This document shows, one piece after another, positions 27,046 to 35,027 of a stretch of 64,000 nt of DNA. The notes under the pieces are model-generated. The model was not told where the DNA came from and ran no database searches. It saw only the letters and a program-made list of their open reading frames with translations. This stretch comes from Paenarthrobacter ilicis (GTDB lineage Bacteria > Actinomycetota > Actinomycetes > Actinomycetales > Micrococcaceae). The translations under genes and the position numbers were made by a program. Location of the stretch: the NCBI RefSeq assembly GCF_016907545.1, contig NZ_JAFBCD010000001.1, positions 3,038,001-3,102,000 of the forward strand, read 5' to 3'. How positions within the stretch are numbered: the first letter of the stretch is position 1; each line of letters starts with the position of its first letter.

Positions 27046-28122
27046 ATGACGCTCCCGACAGATACCGATACTCCCTCTGCAGAGTCCCGTCCCCGACGTC
27101 AAAAAAGCGGGAAAAAGACCACACGGAACGTACTTCTTGGCTTCGCCGCAGTAGTGCTGGTTGCGGGCATCATTGGAGGTGCCTACATCTTCAATCTGGC
27201 ACAGACCTTCAACTCCGGCACCACTAAAATTGATGCCGCTTTCCCCGAAGAATCCACACGTCCCCAAAAGAGCCAACCGGTCAACGGCAGCGCTCCCATG
27301 AACATCCTGGTGATGGGCAGCGACACCCGTGGAACTGCGGAGATCGACGTCGACAACCAAGCCTCTACCGACCAGCGGGCGGATACGCTGATGCTGGTTC
27401 ACATTCCGGCCGACCGCAAGAACGTTTACGCTGTGTCGCTCATGCGTGACCTCTGGGTGGATATCCCGGGCAGGGGCGAATCAAAGATCAACGCAGCTCT
27501 GGCCTACGGTGGTGTGCCGTTGATGGTGCAGACCGTGGAGTCTTTGTTCCAGCAGCGGATTGACCATGTGGCCATGGTCGACTTCGAGGGCTTCAAGGGA
27601 TTGACCGATGCCCTGGGCGGCGTGGAGGTTGACGTGAAGATTCCGTTCGCCCCCAATTCCGGGCCAATGAAGGGGCACTACTACGCTGCCGGGAAACAGA
27701 CCTTCAATGGCGACGAGGCTTTGGCATTCGTGCGTGAACGCAAGTCGTTCAGTGACGGCGACTACCAGCGCGTACGCAACCAACAGGCCTACCTGAAATC
27801 GATCATCAGCAAGACGATCGCCAAGGAGACCCTGACCAATCCGGTCACAGTGAGCAACATGGTCTCCGCGGTCTCCCCCTTCATCAGCGTGGACAAAGGG
27901 TTTGACGCTGGTGCAATTGGCAGCTTGGCCGTTGGGATGAAGGACCTCCGGGCCAACGATACCGTGATGTTCACCCTGCCAACCCTGGGCACGGGGACGT
28001 CTGCGGATGGGCAGTCGATTGTGGTCAAGGATCCCACTGCCATCAGCGACATCGCAGCAGCACTGTCCAAGGATCAGCTGGGCGCTTACGTGACCGCCCA
28101 CGCCTTGGAAAAGGGCAACTAG
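27046..28122 (+). CDS. LytR-CpsA-Psr (LCP) family glycopolymer transferase
   Basis: 358 residues. A short basic cytoplasmic tail and one membrane helix (about 22-46, VLLGFAAVVLVAGIIGGAYIF) lead to an extracellular LCP domain: MNILVMGSDTRG, QRADTLMLVHIPADRKNVYAVSLMRDLWVDIPG with the catalytic and phosphate-binding Arg residues, KINAALAYGG, ALGGVEVDV, and ALAFVRERKSFSDGDYQRVRNQQAYL. LCP enzymes move undecaprenyl-pyrophosphate-linked glycans onto peptidoglycan. Its place beside an ABC glycan-export operon makes it the likely attachment enzyme. The ATG at 27046 (AAGGAA upstream) is preferred over an earlier TTG at 26998 inside the previous gene. Confidence 0.9.
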   Translation: MTLPTDTDTPSAESRPRRQKSGKKTTRNVLLGFAAVVLVAGIIGGAYIFNLAQTFNSGTTKIDAAFPEESTRPQKSQPVNGSAPMNILVMGSDTRGTAEIDVDNQASTDQRADTLMLVHIPADRKNVYAVSLMRDLWVDIPGRGESKINAALAYGGVPLMVQTVESLFQQRIDHVAMVDFEGFKGLTDALGGVEVDVKIPFAPNSGPMKGHYYAAGKQTFNGDEALAFVRERKSFSDGDYQRVRNQQAYLKSIISKTIAKETLTNPVTVSNMVSAVSPFISVDKGFDAGAIGSLAVGMKDLRANDTVMFTLPTLGTGTSADGQSIVVKDPTAISDIAAALSKDQLGAYVTAHALEKGN

Positions 28123-28164
28123 CGAAATCAACGCCGCCTGGCATCAGGTGGAAGCAACCGACCG

Positions 28165-28210
28165 AGGCCCCCGGCTCCACGGCTCACGCCGAGGAAGCCG
28201 GGGGCCTTTT
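28165..28210 (+). terminator. Intrinsic terminator after the LCP gene
   Basis: AGGCCCCCGGCT (28165-28176) pairs with AGCCGGGGGCCT (28196-28207) and is followed by TTTT. It lies 43 bp after the LCP stop. Confidence 0.85.
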
Positions 28211-28287
28211 CCATGCCCCAAAGCCAGCTTCCTTTGCGCGCAGAGTTCTTTTTCCTGCACAAATTGGAGCATATAAGAATGCTTTCA

Positions 28288-28320
28288 TTGCGCGGAAATT
28301 AGCATATTTTGCGCGAAATG
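28288..28320. promoter_or_regulatory. Phased direct repeats upstream of the glycosylphosphotransferase gene
   Basis: TTGCGCGGAAAT (28288-28299) and TTGCGCGAAAT (28309-28319) are 21 bp apart, two turns of the helix, in an A+T-rich stretch (about 28240-28385) upstream of a good promoter. This resembles tandem binding sites for an activator. The rest of the 473-bp gap 28123-28595 is the terminator, the promoter and the structured leader listed separately. Confidence 0.35.
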
Positions 28321-28384
28321 ATTCACGAAAGACTCCTTTGTTTTTTGTAGTCGATTAACATCCTGCTGACCATTCACTCAGAAT

Positions 28385-28413
28385 TTGAGATGCAGCTCGT
28401 TGGCGCCTAGCAT
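28385..28413 (+). promoter_or_regulatory. Sigma-70-type promoter of the Wzy-type locus
   Basis: TTGAGA (28385-28390), a 17-bp spacer and TAGCAT (28408-28413) fit a vegetative promoter. Transcription would begin near 28420, giving a leader of roughly 175 nt before the ATG at 28596. Confidence 0.5.
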
Positions 28414-28415
28414 GG

Positions 28416-28590
28416 AAATTACCGACGTAAAGTCAGGCGCCAAGCGCCGACTTATGCCGGTAATTTACGTTCGCCCTTATGGGCGATTGGGGGCTATGGG
28501 GGCTGAAATCGTGAATACACCTATATCTTTGCTGGATCATCCCGGCGGACATAAACTGGCGGATTCCGCCACGTCTCCGAGCTTTTCGGG
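28416..28590 (+). promoter_or_regulatory. Structured 5' leader upstream of the glycosylphosphotransferase gene
   Basis: The leader holds four inverted repeats: AAATTACCG/CGGTAATTT enclosing AAGTC/GACTT and GGCGC/GCGCC (28416-28466); CGCCC/GGGCG (28472-28485); TGGCGG/CCGCCA (28557-28571); and CCGA/TCGG (28577-28589). No named riboswitch class was recognised. The gene start has no obvious Shine-Dalgarno, so leader structure may matter for translation. Confidence 0.4.
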
Positions 28591-28595
28591 CTAGC

Positions 28596-30059
28596 ATGAG
28601 CGCCGCTGTATCAGCTGCCCCCGCTGCCGTCACCAGCACCGATTCAACGTGGCTGCGCGCCCAGAGCATCAAGATGCGCTTCCTGGACCTGGCCTGTGTG
28701 GTGGTGGCTGTAGCCGGCGCCCATCTCCTGAGGTTCGGAACTGATGACGTCACGGTTGCCGGCGGAGACACAGAGCTGTCCTACACAACGCTCTCCTTGG
28801 TTTTGATCATTGCTTGGACGGGCATTTTGGAGTTCGGCGGCACAAGGGACCGGAAGGTCCTGGGAACCGGAACCGACGAGTACAAACGTGTGGCTGTTTC
28901 ATCGCTGTGGCTCTTCGGTGGCTTGGCTGTAGTTTCATACGTCTTCCAATTGCAGACTGCACGGGGTTACGTTTCTGTAGCACTGCCGCTGGGCGTGGCC
29001 CTCATCCTGGTAGTCCGCCTGCTCCAGAGAAGGTATCTTCACCAGAGCCGGCTCCAGGGAGAGAACCTCCACCGCGTTCTGTTGATCGGCGCACCCAATA
29101 ACGTGGACCACCTCTACGGACGCCTCACCCAGCACATCGTTTCCGGCTACAAACCGGTGGCAGCCCTGCTGACCGACACAGGCAAGACGGTCCGCGAGGA
29201 TCTCCGCGTCCTGGGCACCACACCAGACGTTGATATGGTTTTGGACTCCATCGCCGAATCGGGCGCCGATACAGTGGCAGTGTGCGGTGGCGCCCAGCTG
29301 GACCCTGCCTTCCTGCGCAGGCTCGGCTGGGAGTTGGCAGCTCGCGACGTCGGAATGATCGTCGCCCCAGCTCTCACAGATGTTTCCGGCCCCAGAATCC
29401 ATATGCAGCCAGTGGCGGGGCTGCCCCTGATTCACGTGACCACTCCCAAACTCAGTGGCGTAAAAGCCTTCGCGAAACGCGCCCTGGATATTGGCCTGTC
29501 TCTGATTCTCCTGACGATGTTGGCCATCCCCATGGCGATCGTCGCCATCATGGTCAAGCTGGACAGTCCGGGCTCGGCCTTCTATTTTCAGGAGCGGATT
29601 GGCAAGGGCGGCCAGTCCTTCAGGATGATCAAGTTCCGTTCCATGAGAAATGATGCCGAAACGCTTCTGGAGGCCTTCCAGGCCCAGAGCCAGGACAGCG
29701 TCATCTTCTTCAAGATGAAGGACGACCCGCGCGTCACACGCTTGGGTGCCTGGATCCGCCGCTACTCGATTGACGAGCTCCCCCAGCTCCTCAACGTTCT
29801 CAATGGCACCATGAGCTTGGTTGGTCCCCGGCCCCAGGTTGCACGCGAAGTGGAGATGTACGACTTCGCATCCGTCCGCCGCCTGCTGGTCAAACCGGGC
29901 ATGACGGGCTTGTGGCAAGTGAGCGGCAGGAATGACCTTTCGCTTGAAGAGTCAATCCGACTTGACCTCTACTACGTGGAGAACTGGTCACTCGCTCAGG
30001 ACATAGTCATCCTGTTCAGGACGGCCAAAGCCGTTGTCGCCAAGGACGGGGCCTACTAG
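28596..30059 (+). CDS. Polyprenyl glycosylphosphotransferase (initiating sugar transferase)
   Basis: Starts repeat-unit synthesis by moving a sugar-1-phosphate from a nucleotide sugar to undecaprenyl phosphate. The 487 residues have about four N-terminal membrane helices (30-150), a nucleotide-binding-like middle domain (about 160-280, RVLLIGAPNNVDHLYGRL), a fifth helix (about 293-320) and the C-terminal catalytic domain: KFRSMRNDAE, DDPRVTRLGAWIRRYSIDELPQLLNVLNG, MSLVGPRPQ, and KPGMTGLWQVSGRNDLS. This is the WbaP/CpsE architecture. It heads the second, Wzx/Wzy-type locus. The next gene is convergent with a 4-bp overlap. Confidence 0.93.
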   Translation: MSAAVSAAPAAVTSTDSTWLRAQSIKMRFLDLACVVVAVAGAHLLRFGTDDVTVAGGDTELSYTTLSLVLIIAWTGILEFGGTRDRKVLGTGTDEYKRVAVSSLWLFGGLAVVSYVFQLQTARGYVSVALPLGVALILVVRLLQRRYLHQSRLQGENLHRVLLIGAPNNVDHLYGRLTQHIVSGYKPVAALLTDTGKTVREDLRVLGTTPDVDMVLDSIAESGADTVAVCGGAQLDPAFLRRLGWELAARDVGMIVAPALTDVSGPRIHMQPVAGLPLIHVTTPKLSGVKAFAKRALDIGLSLILLTMLAIPMAIVAIMVKLDSPGSAFYFQERIGKGGQSFRMIKFRSMRNDAETLLEAFQAQSQDSVIFFKMKDDPRVTRLGAWIRRYSIDELPQLLNVLNGTMSLVGPRPQVAREVEMYDFASVRRLLVKPGMTGLWQVSGRNDLSLEESIRLDLYYVENWSLAQDIVILFRTAKAVVAKDGAY

Positions 30060-31444
30060 CCAAGGACGGCGGCCGCAGGTGGACCTGCATCAGGTTCTTT
30101 GCCCGGAGCATCTGCGGCGAGCAAGCCGAACACCGTCCAGATGGGTAGAAACGTCCATGACGACTGCGTGGCTACACCCAGAGCCACAAAAATGGCGACC
30201 ATCACCAACACGGGCGAGGTCCGCCGGTTGCGCCAAATCAGGCAGATAACCAGCAGGCCGAAGGCGATCAAAGCAAAGTAGCCCAGCTCGGCTGCAACAT
30301 GTGCATAGGCATTCTCGGCAATCGGCCGGGTCTGGTCCGTTGAGTAGATCCAAGGGAGTTGGCGACCATTCACGTACTGGTCGAAAAAGGCGCCATACCG
30401 CCCTGGACCAACCCCAAAAATGGGGTTGTCCAAACTCATATCAAAAGATATTTCGGTCTTGACACCACGCTGGTTGAGGGATGTTGTTGCGAACTGATAG
30501 TCCGGTGCGAATTCCGTGAACCCCAGCTTGGCCAGTTGCCGGCCCAGAGTATTTCTGAGCGTATCCGAGAAAAGCAGTACCAGCACTCCCGTTAATGCAG
30601 CGGCAATCAGAGGTACAACCACCTTGGAGAACTTAAGCACCACAATCAGGGCGATGCCCGCAGCAAGGCCGGCATAAGCAGTAGTGGACTGTGAATAGAG
30701 GATGCAGAGCGCCGCTATCGCAGCTGCAGAATAGCTCCGGTTGTACAAGGCAACAAGGATTGCCGCGCCCGCATAAAAGCCCAGGTGCTGACCTTCCAAA
30801 AACGGCCCGGAACGCAAAGTATCAACGGTGCCGTCCACACCCAATGTACGGAAACCTAGGAGCCCGATAATGGACGTATTTCCGGTGAGGGAAGACGCCC
30901 ATTGAAGGAGTACGGCCGCACCGCAAAGCCATATGGACAGTACGGTTGCCTGCACGATTTTGGGGCGTTCAACCCGGCGCAAAACAGCCCAAAAAGTCAG
31001 TGCAAGGAAGGCGTAACCGCTGTACAGCAGCAGGTCGGTCTGGAATCCTCGCTCATACCCAATCGTCCGGAGCCCGGATGCGGTTGGGGTGAGATTAACG
31101 ATCGCCGAAAGGACGGTGGCCACTGCCAGGAACAGCGCGGCACCGCCGGCGACATCCATGCGGCGGGGCTTGGATCGCTTGCCAAGGACATAGGTTGCGA
31201 TGCCCAGGACGGCCAATATCTCACTGATCTTCAGAGGGAAACCTACTGACAAGGTCAGCGCATATTGGAAGGGCATAAACACAACGCTCAGCAGAATGAA
31301 GCGCTGAAACCACGGACCTGTGGCTACCAATTGCCGTATGGAAACCTTGGTAGCCCGGCCGTCACCTGATGGCCGGGCTTCTTCAGCACTTGTTTCAGTA
31401 ACGCCCAGCGCAGCTCCGCGTTCTTCGGTTCTGCTGATCCCCAT
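30056..31444 (-). CDS. O-antigen polymerase/ligase-like membrane protein (Wzy/WaaL type)
   Basis: 462 residues with roughly ten to twelve membrane helices (for example FILLSVVFMPFQYALTLSV, ISEILAVLGIATYVLG, and the C-terminal YFALIAFGLLVICLIW). A large extracellular loop (about 300-375) contains NPIFGVGPGRYGAFFDQYV and ENAYAHVAAELG, the pattern of Wzy_C ligase/polymerase loops. It probably joins repeat units outside the membrane. The ATG at 31444 is chosen for its GAGGGA site; a GTG at 31528 that overlaps the upstream stop is possible but has no good ribosome site. Pairs functionally with the flippase at 36079. Confidence 0.75.
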   Translation of the reverse strand: MGISRTEERGAALGVTETSAEEARPSGDGRATKVSIRQLVATGPWFQRFILLSVVFMPFQYALTLSVGFPLKISEILAVLGIATYVLGKRSKPRRMDVAGGAALFLAVATVLSAIVNLTPTASGLRTIGYERGFQTDLLLYSGYAFLALTFWAVLRRVERPKIVQATVLSIWLCGAAVLLQWASSLTGNTSIIGLLGFRTLGVDGTVDTLRSGPFLEGQHLGFYAGAAILVALYNRSYSAAAIAALCILYSQSTTAYAGLAAGIALIVVLKFSKVVVPLIAAALTGVLVLLFSDTLRNTLGRQLAKLGFTEFAPDYQFATTSLNQRGVKTEISFDMSLDNPIFGVGPGRYGAFFDQYVNGRQLPWIYSTDQTRPIAENAYAHVAAELGYFALIAFGLLVICLIWRNRRTSPVLVMVAIFVALGVATQSSWTFLPIWTVFGLLAADAPGKEPDAGPPAAAVLG

Positions 31445-31521
31445 GTTCAAGTCCCTCACCTGCGTGGCCCCCAATACCAAGTTTCTTTTGCCTTGCCGCC
31501 GTGCCTGATTTGCGGCGCCCA

Positions 31522-32631
31522 CTACCACCGCAGGAGTTTGCGCAGTCTCCGCACGCGCGCGCCAATGAGCCCAGCGTTAGACCGTCCCGCCCGGGCCTCC
31601 GAGGCAGCCAGCACTTCCCGCTGCGGCCACACCGCGCGTTGCACAAAAAGGCGGCGTTCACTCGGCGAAAGCGAGGCAAAGATCATCCAGTAGGCACGCC
31701 ACCACCCCCTGCTTTCGCGCCATTTCCAGTTCAGGGGAATCTTGTGGTCAACAACAAACGAATGGCGCGGGAAGGCCAGCCGGAGGGAGGGTTCCAACAC
31801 GGCCAGCGCCTTGATCTCCCGGGCGAAGTCCAAAGAGTCCACACCACCCACCTTGAGCCTCTCCGCAACTTCGTGCGCTTGTGCAGGCGGCTTACCGTGG
31901 CGGGCTTCCGGCCGCAACTCGTGGAGTGCCAACAGGACCGCATGGGCCGGCAGGTCCGGCGTGAGTACGGCGACGCCCGCAAATGACGTGGTCTCAGTGC
32001 TCTGCACAAGTGATGCGAAGACCGCGTCATCGCTTAGGGAACAGCCGGGAATGTGGCGGTGGACGTCAACCTCACAACCCCACTCACCGGGTTCCAGCGC
32101 CGTGGAGTGATTAAAGGAGAGCCCGGACCACTGGTCAGCTTGGCCGTTCCAGCCCCACTGCTCCAGGGCGTGGCAGACAACCTCCACATGGTCCGGGTGC
32201 ACCCAGATGTCCACATCCCCGGAGTGCTCCCGGTCCCGCAGGCCTTGGCGGTGGAGGGTGGGCCCTTTGATGGCCACCACCCCAATGTGGATGTCCCGTG
32301 CAACACTGGCCACCAGGGCATACACCATTTCATGCAGGGGCGAGCTGAGCCATGGCTTCTCCAGACGCCTGACCCGTGCCGGATGTCCCTCGTCACCTGA
32401 GGCAAGCCCCACCGAAGCAAACTCCCGAACCAAAAGCCGCTCGTCTGGAGTCAGCGCAGTGTCCGCCACCGGGCCTGCCACCAAACGCCGCCAAAGGGAA
32501 GCGGGGGCGCCGATCAGTCCCAGTGGTTCCGAAGGCACTGTGGCCAACAGCATTACCTCAACGCCGGCGTGGTTTTCATGCCATCCCCTGAGGTCCAGAG
32601 CCCCGTAGGCAATGGCTACCCACCTGGTCAT
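31522..32631 (-). CDS. Nucleotidyltransferase family protein (NTP_transf_5-like) with a PqqD-like N-terminus
   Basis: 369 residues. The core (about 100-300) has VVAIKGPTLHRQGL (118-131) and GDVDIWVHPDHVE (138-150), a GD-x-D metal-binding pattern, matching the uncharacterised nucleotidyltransferases I know as NTP_transf_5 (PF14907). Residues about 20-80 (LGLIGAPASLWRRLVAG, then LTPDERLLVREFASVGLAS) look like the winged-helix pattern of PqqD/RRE domains; this is weaker. Such enzymes recur beside HprK-like kinases and PqqD proteins, and a kinase of that kind lies at 37943. The substrate is unknown. The start at 32631 gives a full-length product. Confidence 0.65.
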   Translation of the reverse strand: MTRWVAIAYGALDLRGWHENHAGVEVMLLATVPSEPLGLIGAPASLWRRLVAGPVADTALTPDERLLVREFASVGLASGDEGHPARVRRLEKPWLSSPLHEMVYALVASVARDIHIGVVAIKGPTLHRQGLRDREHSGDVDIWVHPDHVEVVCHALEQWGWNGQADQWSGLSFNHSTALEPGEWGCEVDVHRHIPGCSLSDDAVFASLVQSTETTSFAGVAVLTPDLPAHAVLLALHELRPEARHGKPPAQAHEVAERLKVGGVDSLDFAREIKALAVLEPSLRLAFPRHSFVVDHKIPLNWKWRESRGWWRAYWMIFASLSPSERRLFVQRAVWPQREVLAASEARAGRSNAGLIGARVRRLRKLLRW

Positions 32632-32724
32632 TCGCTGTCCTCCCCTTGGACGCCTTTGCGACGGGCGGGGATCAGCTGATGATTCCCTCGCACGCGGGCA
32701 GGCAATTACCCGTTAAACCTACCG

Positions 32725-32744
32725 CAATTCGAAACTTCGAATTG
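32725..32744. promoter_or_regulatory. 20-bp perfect palindrome in a divergent promoter region
   Basis: CAATTCGAA and TTCGAATTG flank AC, a perfect 9-2-9 inverted repeat in the 294-bp gap 32632-32925 between the nucleotidyltransferase (-) and a GT4 gene (+). It looks like a dimeric repressor site. It is not the usual actinobacterial LexA box, which needs GAAC and GTTC four bases apart. Nothing else gene-like is visible in this gap. Confidence 0.5.
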
Positions 32745-32925
32745 AACAGCAGGCTTACCATGACCGCTTCGCAGTAATCTGAAATACAGCCCACATCCGG
32801 TATCCTTGAACCTGGACTTGAACCGCAACTCTCCCCCAACCAAAAACTTCCTTGTATTCGTGTACAGCGGAGGCAGCAGTTGGTATGGGACTGCGTCTCA
32901 CTTGCTATTTATTTGGGGGAGCACG

Positions 32926-33987
32926 ATGGTCATTCGAGGTGCGTCTGACAAGATACTTCACGTAGTTGACCGCATCGACGGCGGTGTGCCGAAAGCGGTT
33001 CGTGGCTACATTGAGAACAGCCCTCCGGAATTCCAGCATACTATTCTCTCTCCATTCGTGAATGGCAGTCCCGCGCCGGTCTGGAACGGCCTGGTTATTG
33101 CCCACCATGATCTTGGCCAAGGGCTGCTGGGGCGAATTGCAGCAGTGAAAACTACGGTGAACATTGTTTCCCCCAGGGTGGTTCACGCCCATTCGAGTTT
33201 TTCGGGCCTCTATGCGCGCGCTAAGCCCTTGGATTCACCTGTTGTTTACGAGCCGCACTGCTTCAAACATGACGATCCCCACACACCCGCTTTACAACGG
33301 ATGCTGTTCCAGCGGGTGGAGAAGTTCCTGGCCCGCCGGACGTGGAAGTTCGGAACACTGACATCGCATGAGACGCGTCTTGTCCATGAGCTCAAACCGG
33401 AGGCCACCTGCGTTCGAATTCCCAATCTGCCAAGCATCCCCAGGACGGATGCTGCCGGAAAAAGGGCTGCAGGCGATGAGTCCCCCACCATCAGCATGGT
33501 GGGACGCATCAGCCGGCAGAAGGATCCTTTGTTCTTTCAACGAGTCGCCGCTTCCGTACGCCGTGAAATACCCCATGCGCGCTTTCAGTGGATTGGTGAT
33601 GGTGATCCCGTGCTGCGAGGGCATTTGGAACAAGAAGGCATTGAGGTCACTGGGTGGCTGCCCTCCACCGAGGTGGCGACTGCCCTGGCCGCGAGTTCGG
33701 TTTACGTCCATAGCGCAGCTTATGAAGGTTTCCCCCTGAGCGTTCTGGACGCCGCGGCACAAGGTATCCCGGTGGCAGCAAGGGCAATACCGGCGTTCGA
33801 AGGTTCCGGGCTACTGCAGGCCCCCGATCCCGACGGAGTGGCTGAGCTTGTCCACTCGATTCTTCGCACACCTCAAGCACACACCTTGGCGCAGGCAGCC
33901 AATCAGGAACTCCTGGACCGGATGAACCGCCAAACACTCCAGACCGCACTTCGTGACCTCTATGCCCCGAAAGGCAGCGACTTGTGA
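32926..33987 (+). CDS. GT4 family glycosyltransferase
   Basis: 353 residues. ILHVVDRIDGGVPKAVRGYI opens the acceptor domain, VHAHSSFSGLYAR and VYEPHCFKHD lie in it, and SMVGRISRQKDPLFF, WIGDGDPVLR, VTGWLPS, and SSVYVHSAAYEGFPLSVLDAAAQGIPVAA form the sugar-nucleotide domain with the conserved E-x7-E pattern. The ATG at 32926 has a GGGGGAGC site and begins the domain; an upstream TTG at 32806 adds 40 residues unlike the family. It is first in a four-gene run that overlaps stop to start. Confidence 0.85.
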   Translation: MVIRGASDKILHVVDRIDGGVPKAVRGYIENSPPEFQHTILSPFVNGSPAPVWNGLVIAHHDLGQGLLGRIAAVKTTVNIVSPRVVHAHSSFSGLYARAKPLDSPVVYEPHCFKHDDPHTPALQRMLFQRVEKFLARRTWKFGTLTSHETRLVHELKPEATCVRIPNLPSIPRTDAAGKRAAGDESPTISMVGRISRQKDPLFFQRVAASVRREIPHARFQWIGDGDPVLRGHLEQEGIEVTGWLPSTEVATALAASSVYVHSAAYEGFPLSVLDAAAQGIPVAARAIPAFEGSGLLQAPDPDGVAELVHSILRTPQAHTLAQAANQELLDRMNRQTLQTALRDLYAPKGSDL

Positions 33988-35027
33988 ACCAACTCCAACG
34001 AGTAGCATTCCCCTCTAGGATCCTTTCCCGACATGTGGGCGGTAACACCACTTATGCGAGGGAAATCGCGAAGGGGCTCAAGGTACGCGGTGTGGAAATC
34101 ACTGAGCTAGCCTCAACACAACGTGCCGCGCTGACGGCCTTGGGTGAAACGTGGCAGGGACTGACGCTGCCACGATCACCGGGTTTCGTGATTCACTACA
34201 GCGCCGACACAGGTCCCTTGCTACCCACCCGTGCCCCCTCTGTTGTTACCGTCCATGGCGTAGCCAGCCGTTGGATCACCACCGCCCGCTCACCGCGTCA
34301 GGAAAAGATCTGGCGCACAAGGGTCCAACGCGCCATCCAGTCCACTGATGCGGTCATCACGGTTTCAAACTCCAGCGCTGACGACGTGTCCCACGTATTT
34401 GGGGTGGACCCTGCACGCATCACTACCATTCCCCACGGTATTGATACTGAGCACTTCGCCCGGCATCGCCCCCTGAGCAACCGGCTTCAGCATCTGTCGG
34501 CCACTCCTTATGTGCTTTACCTGGGCAATATCGAGCCCCGGAAGAACCTCGTTGAACTGGTCCGTGCATTCTCGATGCCCCCTCTGAAGGAGCTCGGCGT
34601 AAGGCTGGTGATTGCCGGCAAGCCTGCTTGGAACGCCGATGAGTCAATGGCCGCAATTAACTCCGCGGATGTCGTGAACCTTGGGTTTGTGGACGACGAC
34701 GAAAGGGTGGCACTGATGCAGCACGCTGAACTTTTCGCCTTCCCCAGCCTGTATGAAGGATTTGGTTTTCCGGTCCTCGAGGCTCTGGCTGCCGGCACAC
34801 CGGTTATTTGCTCGGACAGGGGTTCCCTCAAAGAGGTCGCAGGGCCCTCCTTGATTTTCGAGGGGATCGACGCCGGCTCGCTGGCGCGAGGCATAGCTGG
34901 CGCCCTCAGCGATCCGGTGGCATTGGCGGGCGTCCGTGCAGCGGGCCCGGCTTGGGCACAACGTTTCAGTTGGAACAGCAGCGTGGACGCTCACACCGCT
35001 GTGTATGAAAGGGTTCTTCAGCGATGA
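33984..35027 (+). CDS. GT4 family glycosyltransferase (mannosyltransferase-like)
   Basis: 347 residues from a GTG that overlaps the previous stop (GTGA). Motifs: SRHVGGNTTYAREIAKGL at the N-terminus, VVTVHGVASRW, ADAVITVSNSSADD-like region near 118-130, IPHGIDTEHF, VLYLGNIEPRKNLVELVRAF, VIAGKPAWN, NLGFVDDDERVALMQHAELFAFPSLYEGFGFP and VLEALAAGTPVICS. The EGFGFPVLEA block holds the donor-binding Glu. The pattern is that of WbaZ/MtfB-type enzymes. The acceptor is unknown. Confidence 0.87.
   Translation: MNQLQRVAFPSRILSRHVGGNTTYAREIAKGLKVRGVEITELASTQRAALTALGETWQGLTLPRSPGFVIHYSADTGPLLPTRAPSVVTVHGVASRWITTARSPRQEKIWRTRVQRAIQSTDAVITVSNSSADDVSHVFGVDPARITTIPHGIDTEHFARHRPLSNRLQHLSATPYVLYLGNIEPRKNLVELVRAFSMPPLKELGVRLVIAGKPAWNADESMAAINSADVVNLGFVDDDERVALMQHAELFAFPSLYEGFGFPVLEALAAGTPVICSDRGSLKEVAGPSLIFEGIDAGSLARGIAGALSDPVALAGVRAAGPAWAQRFSWNSSVDAHTAVYERVLQR

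Noticed and set aside
28385..28594. 69-codon plus-strand frame in the leader
   Set aside because: It covers the promoter and hairpins, has no ribosome site and no protein-like pattern.
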